A stretch of DNA of 64,000 nucleotides from an uncultured Paraburkholderia sp. (GTDB lineage Bacteria > Pseudomonadota > Gammaproteobacteria > Burkholderiales > Burkholderiaceae), in assembly GCA_940746715.1 (NCBI GenBank), contig CALNWN010000011.1, forward strand, positions 62,001 to 126,000, written 5' to 3'. The notes below the pieces were generated by a model. It saw nothing but the letters and a program-made list of their open reading frames with translations, made no database searches and was not told the DNA's origin. Below, one piece after another: positions 25,789-36,365 of this stretch (position 1 is the stretch's first letter; every line of letters starts with the position of its first letter). The position numbers and the translations under genes were made by a program.

Positions 25789-27363
25789 ATGCGAAAGAAC
25801 CTGAAAAATATCGGCCTGATCGCCGCGGGCCTTGCTACCGGTGTATTTGCCACCCTGCAACTCTCGGCTTCGGCACAGCAGCCTGCCAGCGCCGCCGCTC
25901 CGTTGCCGCTGGACCAGCTCAGGCTCTTTGCCGAAGTGTTCGGACAGATCAAGCACGAGTACGTCGAACCCGTCGACGATAAAAAGCTCCTCACCGCCGC
26001 CATCAAGGGCATGGTGTCGAGCCTCGACCCGCATTCGTCCTACCTCGACAAGACCGATTACGAGGAACTGCAGGAGCAGACCAAAGGCCGCTTTGCGGGC
26101 CTCGGCATTGAAATTTCGTCGGAAGACGGTCTTATCAAGGTCATTTCGCCGATCGAAGACACGCCCGCGTTCCGCGCCGGCATCCGTCCGGGCGACCTCA
26201 TCACGCGCATCAACGACAAGCCCGTGCGCGGCATGACGCTCGACCAGGCCGTCAAGCAGATGCGCGGCGAGCCGGGCACCAAGGTCACGCTCACCATCTT
26301 CCGCAAGACGGACGACCGCACCTTCCCGCTCACCGTCACGCGCGCGGTCATCAAGGTGCAATCGGTCAAGATGAAGATTCTGGCGCCGGGTTACGCGTAC
26401 GTGCGTATCACGAGCTTTCAGGAGCGCACCACGCCCGACCTCGCCGCGAAGCTGCAGGACATCGCGCGTCAGCAGCCCAATCTGAAGGGCCTCGTCCTCG
26501 ATCTGCGCAACAACGGCGGCGGTCTGCTGCAAAGCGCGGTCGGCGTGGCCGGCGCGTTCCTGCCGCCGAATTCGGTGGTCGTGTCCACCAACGGGCAGAT
26601 TCCGGATTCGAAGCAGATCTATCGCGACACTTACGACAACTACCGTCTCCAATCTTTCGACAGCGACCCGCTGAAGGACGAAGCGCCGATCTTCAAGACC
26701 GTGCCGATGGTCGTGCTGACCAACGCGTATTCGGCGTCGGCATCGGAAATCGTCGCGGGCGCGCTGCAGGATCAGCACCGCGCGCTGATCGTCGGCAAGA
26801 CGACCTTCGGCAAGGGCTCGGTGCAAACCGTCCGCCCCATGACGGCCGACACCGCGCTGCGCCTGACCACGGCGTACTACTACACGCCGAGCGGCCGTTC
26901 CATCCAGAACAAGGGCATCCGTCCTGACATCGCGGTCGATCAATACGCGGAAGGCGATCCGGACGACGCACTCGTCACGCGCGAAGTCGACTACTCGAAC
27001 CACCTTGCCAATACGCAAGATCCGAACGAGAAGAAGGAAGCCGAGAAGCGCGAGCAGGATCGCATGGATCAGCTGCGCCAGCTCGAAGAGCAGAACGACA
27101 AGAAAACGCCGGAACAGCGTCAGAAGGATCGTGAGCGCAAGCCGGTCGAATTCGGTTCCGCCGACGACTTCATGCTGCAACAGGCGCTGAACAAGCTCGA
27201 AGGCAAGCCGGTGCAGGAGTCGAAGTCGTTGACCGAGCGCCGCCTCGCGCAGAGCAAGCCGGCCACCTCGGCCTCCGCGCCGGTCGCGGTCAAGCCGACG
27301 CAACCGGTGCCGGGCGCGTCGAACACGGCGCCGGCTTCCGCTCCGGCAACGCAAGGCAAGTAG
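25789..27363 (+). CDS. C-terminal processing serine protease (S41 family)
   Basis: Periplasmic CtpA/Prc-type protease. Signal peptide (NIGLIAAGLATGVFATLQL), an N-terminal helical segment with SLDPHSSYLD, a PDZ domain (GLGIEISSEDGLIKVISPIE), and the catalytic core with LRNNGGGLLQSAV, nucleophile Ser in NAYSASASEIVAGAL and general-base Lys in GKTTFGKGSVQTV. After the core comes a charged coiled tail rich in Glu, Lys and Gln, ending in a Pro/Ala/Ser stretch. 524 aa, intact. Followed closely by moeB. Confidence 0.95.
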   Translation: MRKNLKNIGLIAAGLATGVFATLQLSASAQQPASAAAPLPLDQLRLFAEVFGQIKHEYVEPVDDKKLLTAAIKGMVSSLDPHSSYLDKTDYEELQEQTKGRFAGLGIEISSEDGLIKVISPIEDTPAFRAGIRPGDLITRINDKPVRGMTLDQAVKQMRGEPGTKVTLTIFRKTDDRTFPLTVTRAVIKVQSVKMKILAPGYAYVRITSFQERTTPDLAAKLQDIARQQPNLKGLVLDLRNNGGGLLQSAVGVAGAFLPPNSVVVSTNGQIPDSKQIYRDTYDNYRLQSFDSDPLKDEAPIFKTVPMVVLTNAYSASASEIVAGALQDQHRALIVGKTTFGKGSVQTVRPMTADTALRLTTAYYYTPSGRSIQNKGIRPDIAVDQYAEGDPDDALVTREVDYSNHLANTQDPNEKKEAEKREQDRMDQLRQLEEQNDKKTPEQRQKDRERKPVEFGSADDFMLQQALNKLEGKPVQESKSLTERRLAQSKPATSASAPVAVKPTQPVPGASNTAPASAPATQGK

Positions 27364-27430
27364 TCACGCAAGCAGCACACCTCGCGTGTCTTCGCGGTCC
27401 GTGCACCGCGAAGACACGCCGGCTCCCGCC

Positions 27431-28195
27431 ATGAACGACGATCAACTCCTCCGCTATTCCCGCCACATTCTCGTCGACGAAATCGGCATCGAGGCGCAGC
27501 AGCGCTTTATCGACGCGCACGCGATCATCGTCGGCGCGGGTGGACTGGGTTCGCCTGCCGCGATGTATCTGGCGGCGGCGGGCGTCGGACGCTTGACGCT
27601 GGTGGACGCCGACACAGTCGATCTCACCAACCTGCAACGGCAGATCCTGCATGTGAGCGCGTCGGTCGGACGCAAGAAGGTGGACTCCGGCCGCGACACA
27701 CTGGCGCAAATCAATCCCGAAGTGCAGGTGAACCCGGTCGCCGAACGCGTGGACGACGCCTGGCTCGATCGCGAAGTGCCGGGCGCCACGGTCGTACTCG
27801 ATTGCACGGACAACTTCGCCACGCGCCACGCGATCAACCGCGCGTGCGTGAAGCATGGCGTGCCGCTCGTGTCGGGCGCGGCGTTGCGCTTTGACGGCCA
27901 GATCAGCACCTTCGATTTCCGCGACGAAGCCTCGCCCTGCTACGCGTGCGTGTTTCCAGAAGACCAGCCGTTCGAGGAAGTCGCGTGTTCCACCATGGGC
28001 GTGTTTGCGCCGACGGTCGGCATTATCGGGTCGATGCAGGCGGCGGAAGCGCTGAAGGTCATCGGCCAGATCGGCACGCCGCTCACCGGCCGGCTGACCA
28101 TGCTCGATTCGCTGCGGATGGAATGGACCGCCATGCGCATTGCGCGGCAGCCGGATTGCCCGGTCTGCCGCGAGCGCCACGTCGCGCGCGCCTAG
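27431..28195 (+). CDS. moeB: HesA/MoeB/ThiF family adenylyltransferase
   Basis: E1-like enzyme that adenylates the C-terminal glycine of a small sulfur carrier protein (MoaD or ThiS type). The ATP-binding loop IIVGAGGLGSPAAMYLAAAG, DLTNLQRQILH, VLDCTDNFATRHAIN, the zinc cysteines (SPCYACVFPE and CPVCRERH) and ACSTMGVFAPTVGIIGSMQA are all present. 254 aa. It follows ctpA by 67 bp, probably in one transcript. Whether it serves molybdopterin or thiamin synthesis cannot be told here. Confidence 0.9.
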   Translation: MNDDQLLRYSRHILVDEIGIEAQQRFIDAHAIIVGAGGLGSPAAMYLAAAGVGRLTLVDADTVDLTNLQRQILHVSASVGRKKVDSGRDTLAQINPEVQVNPVAERVDDAWLDREVPGATVVLDCTDNFATRHAINRACVKHGVPLVSGAALRFDGQISTFDFRDEASPCYACVFPEDQPFEEVACSTMGVFAPTVGIIGSMQAAEALKVIGQIGTPLTGRLTMLDSLRMEWTAMRIARQPDCPVCRERHVARA

Positions 28196-28211
28196 CGGAA
28201 GCCCAAAACAC

Positions 28212-28238
28212 AACGCCGCACATTGTGCGGCGTTTGTC
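28212..28238. terminator. Bidirectional hairpin between moeB and ptsI
   Basis: Stem AACGCCGCA / TGCGGCGTT with a 5-base loop, in the 63-bp gap between the convergent moeB and ptsI. The flanking sequence is only moderately T-rich on either side. Confidence 0.7.
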
Positions 28239-28258
28239 ATTGGGGTAGTCGGAGTCGA

Positions 28259-30013
28259 TCAGGCTTGCGCGACACGCTTGAGCGCGGCCTGCACTTCTTC
28301 CGGCTCGAACGATGCGAGCACATCGGCCACCGGCTTCTCCAGCGTCTTCAGATGCGAGCGCAACACTTCCTGCTTGACCTCGAGCAATTGGCTCGGATGC
28401 ATGGAAAACTCGGTCAGGCCCATGCCGAGCAACAGGCGCGTCAACGCCGGATCGCCCGCCATTTCGCCGCACACCGACACCGGCACGCCCGCCCGTTTCG
28501 CCTCACGCAACGTGAACGCGATCAGATGCAACACGGCCGGGTGTAGCGGATCGTAAAGATGCGCGACGGAGTTGTTCGCGCGGTCGATAGCAAGCGTGTA
28601 CTGGATCAGATCGTTGGTGCCGATCGACAGGAAATCGAGCCGCTTGAGAAACAGCGGCAACGCAATCGCGGCCGCCGGAATCTCGATCATCGCGCCGACC
28701 TGCACGTTCGGGTTGTAGGCAATCCCGGCGTCGTCGAGCTGACGCTTCGCTTCGCGAATCAGATCCAGCGTCTGATCGATTTCCTGCGCGTGCGCGAGCA
28801 TAGGCACCAGAATCTTCACTGAGCCGAACGCCGACGCGCGCAGAATCGCGCGCAGTTGCGTGAGGAACATCTGCGGCTCGGACAGGCTCCAGCGAATCGC
28901 CCTGAGCCCGAGCGCCGGATTCAGCGCCGTCTCGTAGCCGTCGCCGCCGCTCATCGAATCGAGCGGCTTGTCCGCGCCGACGTCGATGGTGCGGATCGTG
29001 ACGGGCAGGCCGTTCATCAACTCGACCGCGCGCCGATACGCCTCGAATTGCTCCTCTTCTTCCGGCATCCGGTCCTTGTGATTCATGAACAGGAACTCGG
29101 TGCGGAACAGGCCGATGCCGGTCGCGCCGGCATCGAGCGCGGCGCGCGCGTCTTCCGGCAACTCGATGTTCGCGCACAGTTCGATGCGCGTGCCGCACAG
29201 CGTTTGCGTGGGCGAAAATTTGAGGCGCTGCAGCTTGCGCTGCTCGAGCGCCTTTTCGCTTTGCCGGTACGAGTATTCCTCGAGCACGATCGGCGCGGGA
29301 TCGACAATCACAATGCCATGATCGCCGTCGACGATGATCAGGTCGTCCTGACGGATCAGCGCGCTCGCGTGCTGCACGCCGACCGCCGCAGGAATGCCGA
29401 GGCTTCGCGCGACGATAGCCGTATGCGACGTGCGGCCGCCGAGGTCGGTGACGAAACCCTGAAACGTTTGCGTTTTGAACTGCATCATGTCGGCCGGCGC
29501 GATGTCGTGCGCGACCACGATCATCTCGTCGCAGGCGCCGTGCACGCCGTCCGCGAGTGTGCCGGACGCGCCCGCCAGCGCCTTCAGCACGCGCTCCACC
29601 ACTTGCTCGATGTCGGCTTTACGCTCGCGCAGGTATTCGTCTTCGATATCGTCGAAATGACGCGACAGCCGCTCCAGCTGCTCGGTGAGCGCCCACTCCA
29701 CGTTGTAGCGGCGCGTGCGAATCAAGTCGATAGTTTCCTGAACGAGCATGGCGTCGTTCAGGATCATTGAATGAACGTTGATGAACGCGCCCATTTCACT
29801 GGGTGCGTCTGCGGCGAGGTCGGCGCGCAACGCGTCGAGTTCTTCATGCACACGTTGCTGGGCCGCGCGAAAACGCTCGACCTCGCTTTCGATCTGCGCG
29901 GGTTCGATCAGATAGTGGTCTACGTCAAGTGCAGCCGGGGCGATCAGATAAGCCCGCCCGATGGCAATACCGCGTGATACGGGAATTCCATGCAGCGTGA
30001 ACGACACGCGCAC
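28259..30013 (-). CDS. ptsI: PTS enzyme I
   Basis: Phosphoenolpyruvate-protein phosphotransferase that phosphorylates HPr. Start GIPVSRGIAIGRAYLI, the phospho-His motif LGGRTSHTAIVARSLGIP, the PEP-binding GIGLFRTEFLFMN, the LSIGTNDLIQYTLAIDRAN segment and the catalytic Cys in VSVCGEMAGD are present. 584 aa, intact. Downstream of ptsH but separated from it by a terminator-like hairpin. The only sugar permease seen in the window (nagE) is broken. Confidence 0.97.
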   Translation of the reverse strand: MRVSFTLHGIPVSRGIAIGRAYLIAPAALDVDHYLIEPAQIESEVERFRAAQQRVHEELDALRADLAADAPSEMGAFINVHSMILNDAMLVQETIDLIRTRRYNVEWALTEQLERLSRHFDDIEDEYLRERKADIEQVVERVLKALAGASGTLADGVHGACDEMIVVAHDIAPADMMQFKTQTFQGFVTDLGGRTSHTAIVARSLGIPAAVGVQHASALIRQDDLIIVDGDHGIVIVDPAPIVLEEYSYRQSEKALEQRKLQRLKFSPTQTLCGTRIELCANIELPEDARAALDAGATGIGLFRTEFLFMNHKDRMPEEEEQFEAYRRAVELMNGLPVTIRTIDVGADKPLDSMSGGDGYETALNPALGLRAIRWSLSEPQMFLTQLRAILRASAFGSVKILVPMLAHAQEIDQTLDLIREAKRQLDDAGIAYNPNVQVGAMIEIPAAAIALPLFLKRLDFLSIGTNDLIQYTLAIDRANNSVAHLYDPLHPAVLHLIAFTLREAKRAGVPVSVCGEMAGDPALTRLLLGMGLTEFSMHPSQLLEVKQEVLRSHLKTLEKPVADVLASFEPEEVQAALKRVAQA

Positions 30014-30193
30014 CTCCTCTAGTTGTGTGATGCCGCGGCAAACCGCTGCAATGCTCTCAGACCGTCGTCGTCATTATAAATTCCGCGCCGTCGCTCACGT
30101 GTGCGAATGCTGTGTGCAGCGCAGCACGAAAGCGCGTAGAAAGAACCTGCCCCGTGGCGCACCGCTCGCGCTGCGGCGCGTATTGTCGCGCGC

Positions 30194-30222
30194 TAAAAAA
30201 ACGCCGCGGATGGCCGCGGCGT
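30194..30222 (-). terminator. Terminator-like hairpin between ptsH and ptsI
   Basis: On the minus strand, stem ACGCCGCGG / CCGCGGCGT with a 4-base loop followed by a run of T, 31 bp after the ptsH stop and before ptsI. It may attenuate read-through, giving more HPr than enzyme I. Confidence 0.8.
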
Positions 30223-30252
30223 CGTTATTCATCGCAATGGCGATTCGCAAGC

Positions 30253-30522
30253 TCACTGACCTTCACCGAATTTATCGGCGATCAGTTTCAATAATGCGTC
30301 CATGGCTTCTTTTTCGTCGGCTCCTTCCGTTTCGATCAGCACCGTGCTGCCGATACCCGCAGCCAGCATCATCACGCCCATGATGCTTTTCGCATTGATA
30401 CGGCGGCCATTGCGGCTCATCCAGATTTCGGACTGGTAGTTGCCTGCGAGTTGCGTCAACTTGGCCGACGCGCGCGCGTGCAGCCCCAGCTTGTTCACGA
30501 TAGTCGTTTCCTGTTGCAGCAT
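30253..30522 (-). CDS. ptsH: Phosphocarrier protein HPr
   Basis: Eighty-nine-residue phosphocarrier. The phosphorylated His lies in IVNKLGLHARASAKLTQLA, and the regulatory Ser region is NAKSIMGVMMLAAGIGSTV. Intact. Follows the EIIA gene by 115 bp. Confidence 0.97.
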   Translation of the reverse strand: MLQQETTIVNKLGLHARASAKLTQLAGNYQSEIWMSRNGRRINAKSIMGVMMLAAGIGSTVLIETEGADEKEAMDALLKLIADKFGEGQ

Positions 30523-30637
30523 GTGATGGTCCGAAGCGCGGGTAAGTGTTGTTGTGAAAAAAGAAACTGCTCAGCCGCAATGCGAATCGAGATGCAGGCC
30601 GCCACGCGAGCTGCGCCGCGGCTTGCCATGCGAGCGC

Positions 30638-31126
30638 CTACAGACCCGCCGGGCCGCTCTTCTGCGTGAGATTCGCGTCGGGCGGCAAGGCCGGCAGGCA
30701 GTCTCCGGCCACCGCCGCAGCCTCGGCGGGCGCGGGCGTTGCCGGTCCGATAGCATGCACGCCTTTCGTCGCGCCGGCGAGCGCCTTGTCCACCAGCGTG
30801 TCGAGCGGCGTCGCGCGATAACAGACCGCGCGCACCAGCATCGGCAGATTGACGCCGCACAGCACGCGCACGTCCTGCACCGAAGCAAGCCGCCCCGCAA
30901 TATTCGCGGGCGTGGCGCCGAACATGTCGGTGAGCACCAGTGCGCCGTTTTCTTCCTTCAGGCGCGCAATCTCCGACTCGGCAAAAGAAACCATTTGTGC
31001 GGGATCGCAATCGGGCGATACGTCGATCACACCGATGCGAGCCGGCAAACCGCCGTAAATATGCGAAATACAGTCGCGCAACGCGGTGGCGAACGGAGCG
31101 TGCGCAATGATCAGAATGCCTGCCAT
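30638..31126 (-). CDS. PTS EIIA component, mannose family
   Basis: EIIA-Man-like domain (MAGILIIAHAPFATALRDCI with the phospho-His; GALVLTDMFGATPANIAGRL; VRVLCGVNLPMLVRAV), then a Pro/Ala-rich tail. 162 aa. No EIIB/C/D partners are nearby. This EIIA-HPr-EI set after gshB is common in beta-proteobacteria and is thought to be regulatory rather than a sugar transporter. Confidence 0.92.
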   Translation of the reverse strand: MAGILIIAHAPFATALRDCISHIYGGLPARIGVIDVSPDCDPAQMVSFAESEIARLKEENGALVLTDMFGATPANIAGRLASVQDVRVLCGVNLPMLVRAVCYRATPLDTLVDKALAGATKGVHAIGPATPAPAEAAAVAGDCLPALPPDANLTQKSGPAGL

Positions 31127-31398
31127 GTCAGCCTACTGCAAAAAGACGGCCCCAAACGTGGGTCGGAACCGTGTCCGAGATGCTCACGCCCCCGGCCGGC
31201 CGTTGGCCATGAGGGCTTCAACACTCCGCGGTCCACGCCAAGAGCTCCGCGTGGGGCTCATCGTCAGAAATCGATGCGGAGAGCGGGCATTGTAGCAGGC
31301 CCGTTTTCGGGCCAACGCCGATGTCCCGCCCGCAGCGGACATCATGCGGATTCCGTCACTCAGTTTGGGCGCCGCGGCCCGCTTTCAAGCGGGGCCGC

Positions 31399-32355
31399 TC
31401 AGCCCGCCGCGCGCTCCAGCGCGTCGACGAACATCGCGGCGACGTCGAAGCCCGTCTGGTCCATGATCTCGCGGAAGCACGTCGGGCTCGTCACGTTCAC
31501 TTCGGTGAGCCAGTCGCCGATCGCGTCCAGTCCAACCAGCAGCAGGCCGCGTGCCGCCAGCACCGGCGCGAGCGTGTCCGCGATCTTGCGGTCGTGCTCC
31601 GTGAGCGGACGCGCGACGCCGAGCCCGCCGGCCGCGAGATTGCCGCGCACCTCGTTGCCCTGCGGAATCCGCGCGAGCGAATACGGCACCGCCTCACCGC
31701 CGATCAGCAGAATCCGCTTGTCGCCGTCCTTGATCTCGGGGATAAACTTTTGCGCCATGACCGAGCGCGCGCCGTCGTGGCTCAGCATTTCGATGATCGA
31801 CCCGAGGTTCATGCCGTCCGGCTTCACGCGGAACACGCCCATTCCGCCCATGCCGTCGAGCGGCTTCAGGATCACGTCGCCATGCTGCTCGTGGAATGTC
31901 CTCAGGCGCGCCGGGTCGCGCGTCACGAGCGTAGGCGCGACGAACTGCGCGAACTCGCCGATGGCGAGCTTTTCTGAATGATCGCGGATCGCCTGCGGCT
32001 TGTTGAAGATGCGCGCGCGCCCCCGCTCGGCCAATTCGAGCAGCCACGTGGACGTCACGTATTCCATGTCGAACGGCGGGTCTTTGCGCATGACGACGGC
32101 GCTGAAGCTCCTGAGCGCGCGCGGCGCGGCGCTTTCCGCCGCATACCATGTGTCGCGATGCAGATCGGTCACGTCGCCGGTAATCGCGAAGCGCTGCACG
32201 TTGGCTTCGACGTCGCCGCCCGTCCACGCCAGATGCTTCGGCTCGCACGTGTACAGCGTATGACCGCGGCGCGCCGCCTCGGCCATCATGGCGTAAGTGG
32301 AGTCTTTGTAGATCTTGAACTGCGTGAGCGGATCGGCGATGAAAAGAATGTCCAT
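31399..32355 (-). CDS. gshB: Glutathione synthetase
   Basis: ATP-grasp ligase joining glycine to gamma-glutamylcysteine. The sequence shows MDILFIADPLTQFKIYKDST, MRKDPPFDMEYVTSTWLLEL, ATP-binding VILKPLDGMGGMGVFRVK and the late motif LVGLDAIGDWLTEVNVTSPT. 318 aa, intact. 96 bp downstream of gshA. The 270 bp before the EIIA gene hold no gene I recognise. Confidence 0.97.
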   Translation of the reverse strand: MDILFIADPLTQFKIYKDSTYAMMAEAARRGHTLYTCEPKHLAWTGGDVEANVQRFAITGDVTDLHRDTWYAAESAAPRALRSFSAVVMRKDPPFDMEYVTSTWLLELAERGRARIFNKPQAIRDHSEKLAIGEFAQFVAPTLVTRDPARLRTFHEQHGDVILKPLDGMGGMGVFRVKPDGMNLGSIIEMLSHDGARSVMAQKFIPEIKDGDKRILLIGGEAVPYSLARIPQGNEVRGNLAAGGLGVARPLTEHDRKIADTLAPVLAARGLLLVGLDAIGDWLTEVNVTSPTCFREIMDQTGFDVAAMFVDALERAAG

Positions 32356-32451
32356 GAAGGTCCCGTTGCGCCCTGCTGGGCCTGGCGTTAATCGTGAATG
32401 ACGGCGAAGGTGGTGAAGGGAAACAGCGCGGGCGACATTGCGCGGCCGCGC

Positions 32452-33741
32452 TTAGACCTGGATCGCTTCCGGATCGGTTTTTTCCAGTTCGACCGAGGCG
32501 GCCAGCAAACCGAGCCGCGCCACCACGCCGTACATATAGAAGCGGTTCGGCGCCGCCGCGCCCGGCTTCGCATGCGCGTCCGGCAAAGCCGTGTGCTCGA
32601 AGCCGAGCGGCACGAAGTGCATGCCGGGCGCGTTCAGGTTCTGATCGCGCTCACGGCTGCCGTGCACGCGGTAGAAACCGCCCACCACATAGCGGTCGAT
32701 CATGTAGACGACCGGCTCGGCCACTTCCTCGCCGATGCGCTCGAACGTGTACACGCCTTCCTGCACGATCACGTCGTGCACTTCGAGGCCGTCCTTCGTG
32801 GCCGCCATCTTCGCGCGCTCGCGCTTGGTGAGCGCGGCGACCTCCGACGCGTCGTGCACCGTCATGACGCCCATGCCGTAGGTGCCCGCATCGGATTTGA
32901 TAACGACATACGGTTTTTCGGAGATGCCGTACTCGCGGTACTTCTTCGCAATCTTCTTCAGCACGCCGTCGATCGCGTCCGCCAGCGCTTCTTCGCCGGT
33001 GCGCTCCTGGAAATCCACGCCTTCGACGTGCGCGAAGTACAGGTTGATCATCCACGGGTCGATCTCGACCATCTTCGCGAACTTCTTCGCCACGTCGTCA
33101 TAACAGGAGAAGTGCGTCGATTTGCGGCGAACCGCCCAGCCCGCGTGCAGTGGCGGCAGCAGATACTGCTCGTGCAGATTCTCGAGCACGGGCGGAATGC
33201 CGCCCGACAAATCGTTATTCAGCAGAATCGAGCACGGGTCGAAATTCTTGAGCCCGAGGCGCCGCTGCGAGCGCTCGAGCGGTTCGAGCACCAGCTTCTG
33301 GCCGTCGGACAGCGCAATGGTGACGGGTCCGTTGATGCTTTCGTCGAGCGTGCCGAAACGCACATTCAGGCCGGCTTGGCGCATGATCGCCGCCAGCCGG
33401 GCAACGTTCTCCAGATAGAACGCGTTGCGCGTGTGGCGCTCGGGAATGACGAGCAGATTCTTCGCGTCCGGGCAGATCTTTTCGATGGACGCCATGGCGG
33501 CCTGCACGGCGAGCGGCAGCACTTCCTGCGGCAGATTATTGAATGCGCCGGGAAACAGATTGGTGTCGACGGGCGCAAGCTTGAAACCCGCGTTGCGCAA
33601 GTCGACGGAACAGTAGAAAGGCGGCGTGTGCTCCTGCCACTCGAGCCGGAACCAGCGTTCGATTGCGGGAGTAGCGTCGAGGATCTTCCGCTCGAGATCG
33701 AGCAGCGGGCCGTTTAACGCCGTAACTAGGTGCGGAACCAT
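32452..33741 (-). CDS. gshA: Glutamate-cysteine ligase (beta-proteobacterial type)
   Basis: First enzyme of glutathione synthesis, of the separate beta-proteobacterial GshA type rather than the E. coli fold. Recognised by YCSVDLRNAGFKLAPVDTNL, NNLPQEVLPLAVQAAM, LLNNDLSGGIPPVLENL, VVIKSDAGTYGMGVMTVHDA and the C-terminal RFYMYGVVARLGLLAASVEL. 429 aa, intact. Forms a two-gene unit with gshB. Confidence 0.94.
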   Translation of the reverse strand: MVPHLVTALNGPLLDLERKILDATPAIERWFRLEWQEHTPPFYCSVDLRNAGFKLAPVDTNLFPGAFNNLPQEVLPLAVQAAMASIEKICPDAKNLLVIPERHTRNAFYLENVARLAAIMRQAGLNVRFGTLDESINGPVTIALSDGQKLVLEPLERSQRRLGLKNFDPCSILLNNDLSGGIPPVLENLHEQYLLPPLHAGWAVRRKSTHFSCYDDVAKKFAKMVEIDPWMINLYFAHVEGVDFQERTGEEALADAIDGVLKKIAKKYREYGISEKPYVVIKSDAGTYGMGVMTVHDASEVAALTKRERAKMAATKDGLEVHDVIVQEGVYTFERIGEEVAEPVVYMIDRYVVGGFYRVHGSRERDQNLNAPGMHFVPLGFEHTALPDAHAKPGAAAPNRFYMYGVVARLGLLAASVELEKTDPEAIQV

Positions 33742-33889
33742 TGATCACTCGCAGACTGGAGAAAAAAGATTGTAGAGCAAATGCTTTGCCCATTTGGGGA
33801 TGGTTTCTCCATTCGCAAGCTAGCCGGAATGCATTCTCCCTATTGCAATGATAGGCAGGAAAAAGTGCTGTTAACAAGATGGCGAGCAA

Positions 33890-33916
33890 GAAAAAAGCCC
33901 GCCATGAAGGCGGGCC
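33890..33916 (-). terminator. Rho-independent terminator of glnK-amtB
   Basis: On the minus strand, GCCCGCC/GGCGGGC stem with a 5-base loop followed by TTTTTT, about 115 bp after the amtB stop. The remaining 33742-34031 gap contains no gene. Confidence 0.85.
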
Positions 33917-34031
33917 AAATCGCTGCGCTTGTTGCTACCGCTGGTTGCCGCTCTGGCGCCTCGCGCCGGTCGGCGCGGGTGCCAGCGCGTGCGGTCGTCG
34001 AGCCCGGGAGCGCGGGCTCGAAAGACCCTAC

Positions 34032-35528
<1,497 letters not shown>

Positions 35529-35571
35529 CTTTCGTTTCCTCTTGTCGCTATCTGTGTCGCATCTTTTGGTG

Positions 35572-35910
35572 TTACAGAGCGTCCGCGCCGGTCTCGCCGG
35601 TGCGGATGCGGACCACCTGCTCGATCGGCGTGACGAAGATCTTGCCGTCGCCGATCTTGCCCGTGCGCGCCGCGCGCTCGAGCGCCTCGATCGCCTGATC
35701 GACGATGTCGTCCGAGACTGCCGCCTCGATCTTCACTTTCGGCAGGAAATCGACGACGTACTCCGCGCCGCGATACAGCTCCGTATGGCCCTTCTGACGG
35801 CCGAACCCCTTGACCTCGGTGACCGTGATGCCCGAGACGCCGATCGCCGACAAGGCTTCGCGCGCCTCATCGAGCTTGAACGGCTTGATGATTGCGGTGA
35901 TGAGTTTCAT
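35572..35910 (-). CDS. glnK: Nitrogen regulatory protein P-II
   Basis: P-II signalling protein of 112 aa: MKLITAIIKPFKLDEAREAL, T-loop with the uridylylation Tyr in GHTELYRGAEYVVDFLPKVK, and KIFVTPIEQVVRIRTGETG. Paired with amtB 43 bp downstream, so assigned as the AmtB-blocking GlnK type. Expressed from a sigma-54-like promoter about 175 bp upstream through a repeat-containing leader. Confidence 0.95.
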   Translation of the reverse strand: MKLITAIIKPFKLDEAREALSAIGVSGITVTEVKGFGRQKGHTELYRGAEYVVDFLPKVKIEAAVSDDIVDQAIEALERAARTGKIGDGKIFVTPIEQVVRIRTGETGADAL

Positions 35911-35926
35911 GAAATCCCCTCGCTTA

Positions 35927-35982
35927 GTTGCTAACCCGTTGCTAACCCGTTGCGTAAGCGTTTGCGTAACCGTTGCGTAAGC
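35927..35982. repeat. Five tandem 11-12 bp repeats in the glnK leader
   Basis: Consecutive units GTTGCTAACCC (twice), GTTGCGTAAGC, GTTTGCGTAACC and GTTGCGTAAGC, beginning 16 bp upstream of the glnK start codon on the leader side. The first two copies are identical and the others differ at one to three positions. Role unknown; could be simple replication slippage. Confidence 0.85.
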
Positions 35983-36086
35983 TCGTTGTAGCCGCTCGCG
36001 CAAGCCTGGCGGTACTCGCAGCCCGTTCGCGTGGTCTCGTTGCGCTGCCGGAAAATAGTGCCGCCAGTGCGCGCGGGGCAGTAAGC

Positions 36087-36101
36087 GCAACTCGTATGCC
36101 A
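36087..36101 (-). promoter_or_regulatory. Sigma-54 promoter for glnK-amtB
   Basis: On the minus strand TGGCATACGAGTTGC, with GG and GC exactly 10 bases apart as required for RpoN -24/-12 elements. It points at glnK, 177 bp before its start codon. Matches known nitrogen-limitation control of glnK-amtB. Confidence 0.75.
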
Positions 36102-36334
36102 TGTTGTGTCAGACTGCGCCCGTGAGGACCAGCCGAGGGCGCAGCCGCCCTTGTCCAGATGGCCAACGCGCGGGGCGCCCGGTGGCGCGAGGCGGGGATC
36201 GTTGCTAGAGTGTTCGCAGGCTTTCGCAGCAAGAGCACGCACCAAAGGGGCTCATGCGGCCCAACGTCGCGCGCCTGCACGCACCAACAGAGCGAGCGCA
36301 CGGCGAAAGCTGAGGCACAGACGCAATGAAACGC

Positions 36335-36351
36335 TGCACATTTTTTGTGCA
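36335..36351. promoter_or_regulatory. NtrC-like binding site
   Basis: Perfect dyad TGCACA-N5-TGTGCA, close to the NtrC consensus (TGCACC-N5-GGTGCA). It lies about 235 bp upstream of the sigma-54 element, a normal enhancer distance, and also 14 bp before the divergent ubiK start codon. Confidence 0.6.
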
Positions 36352-36365
36352 CCAAGGGGAACACC

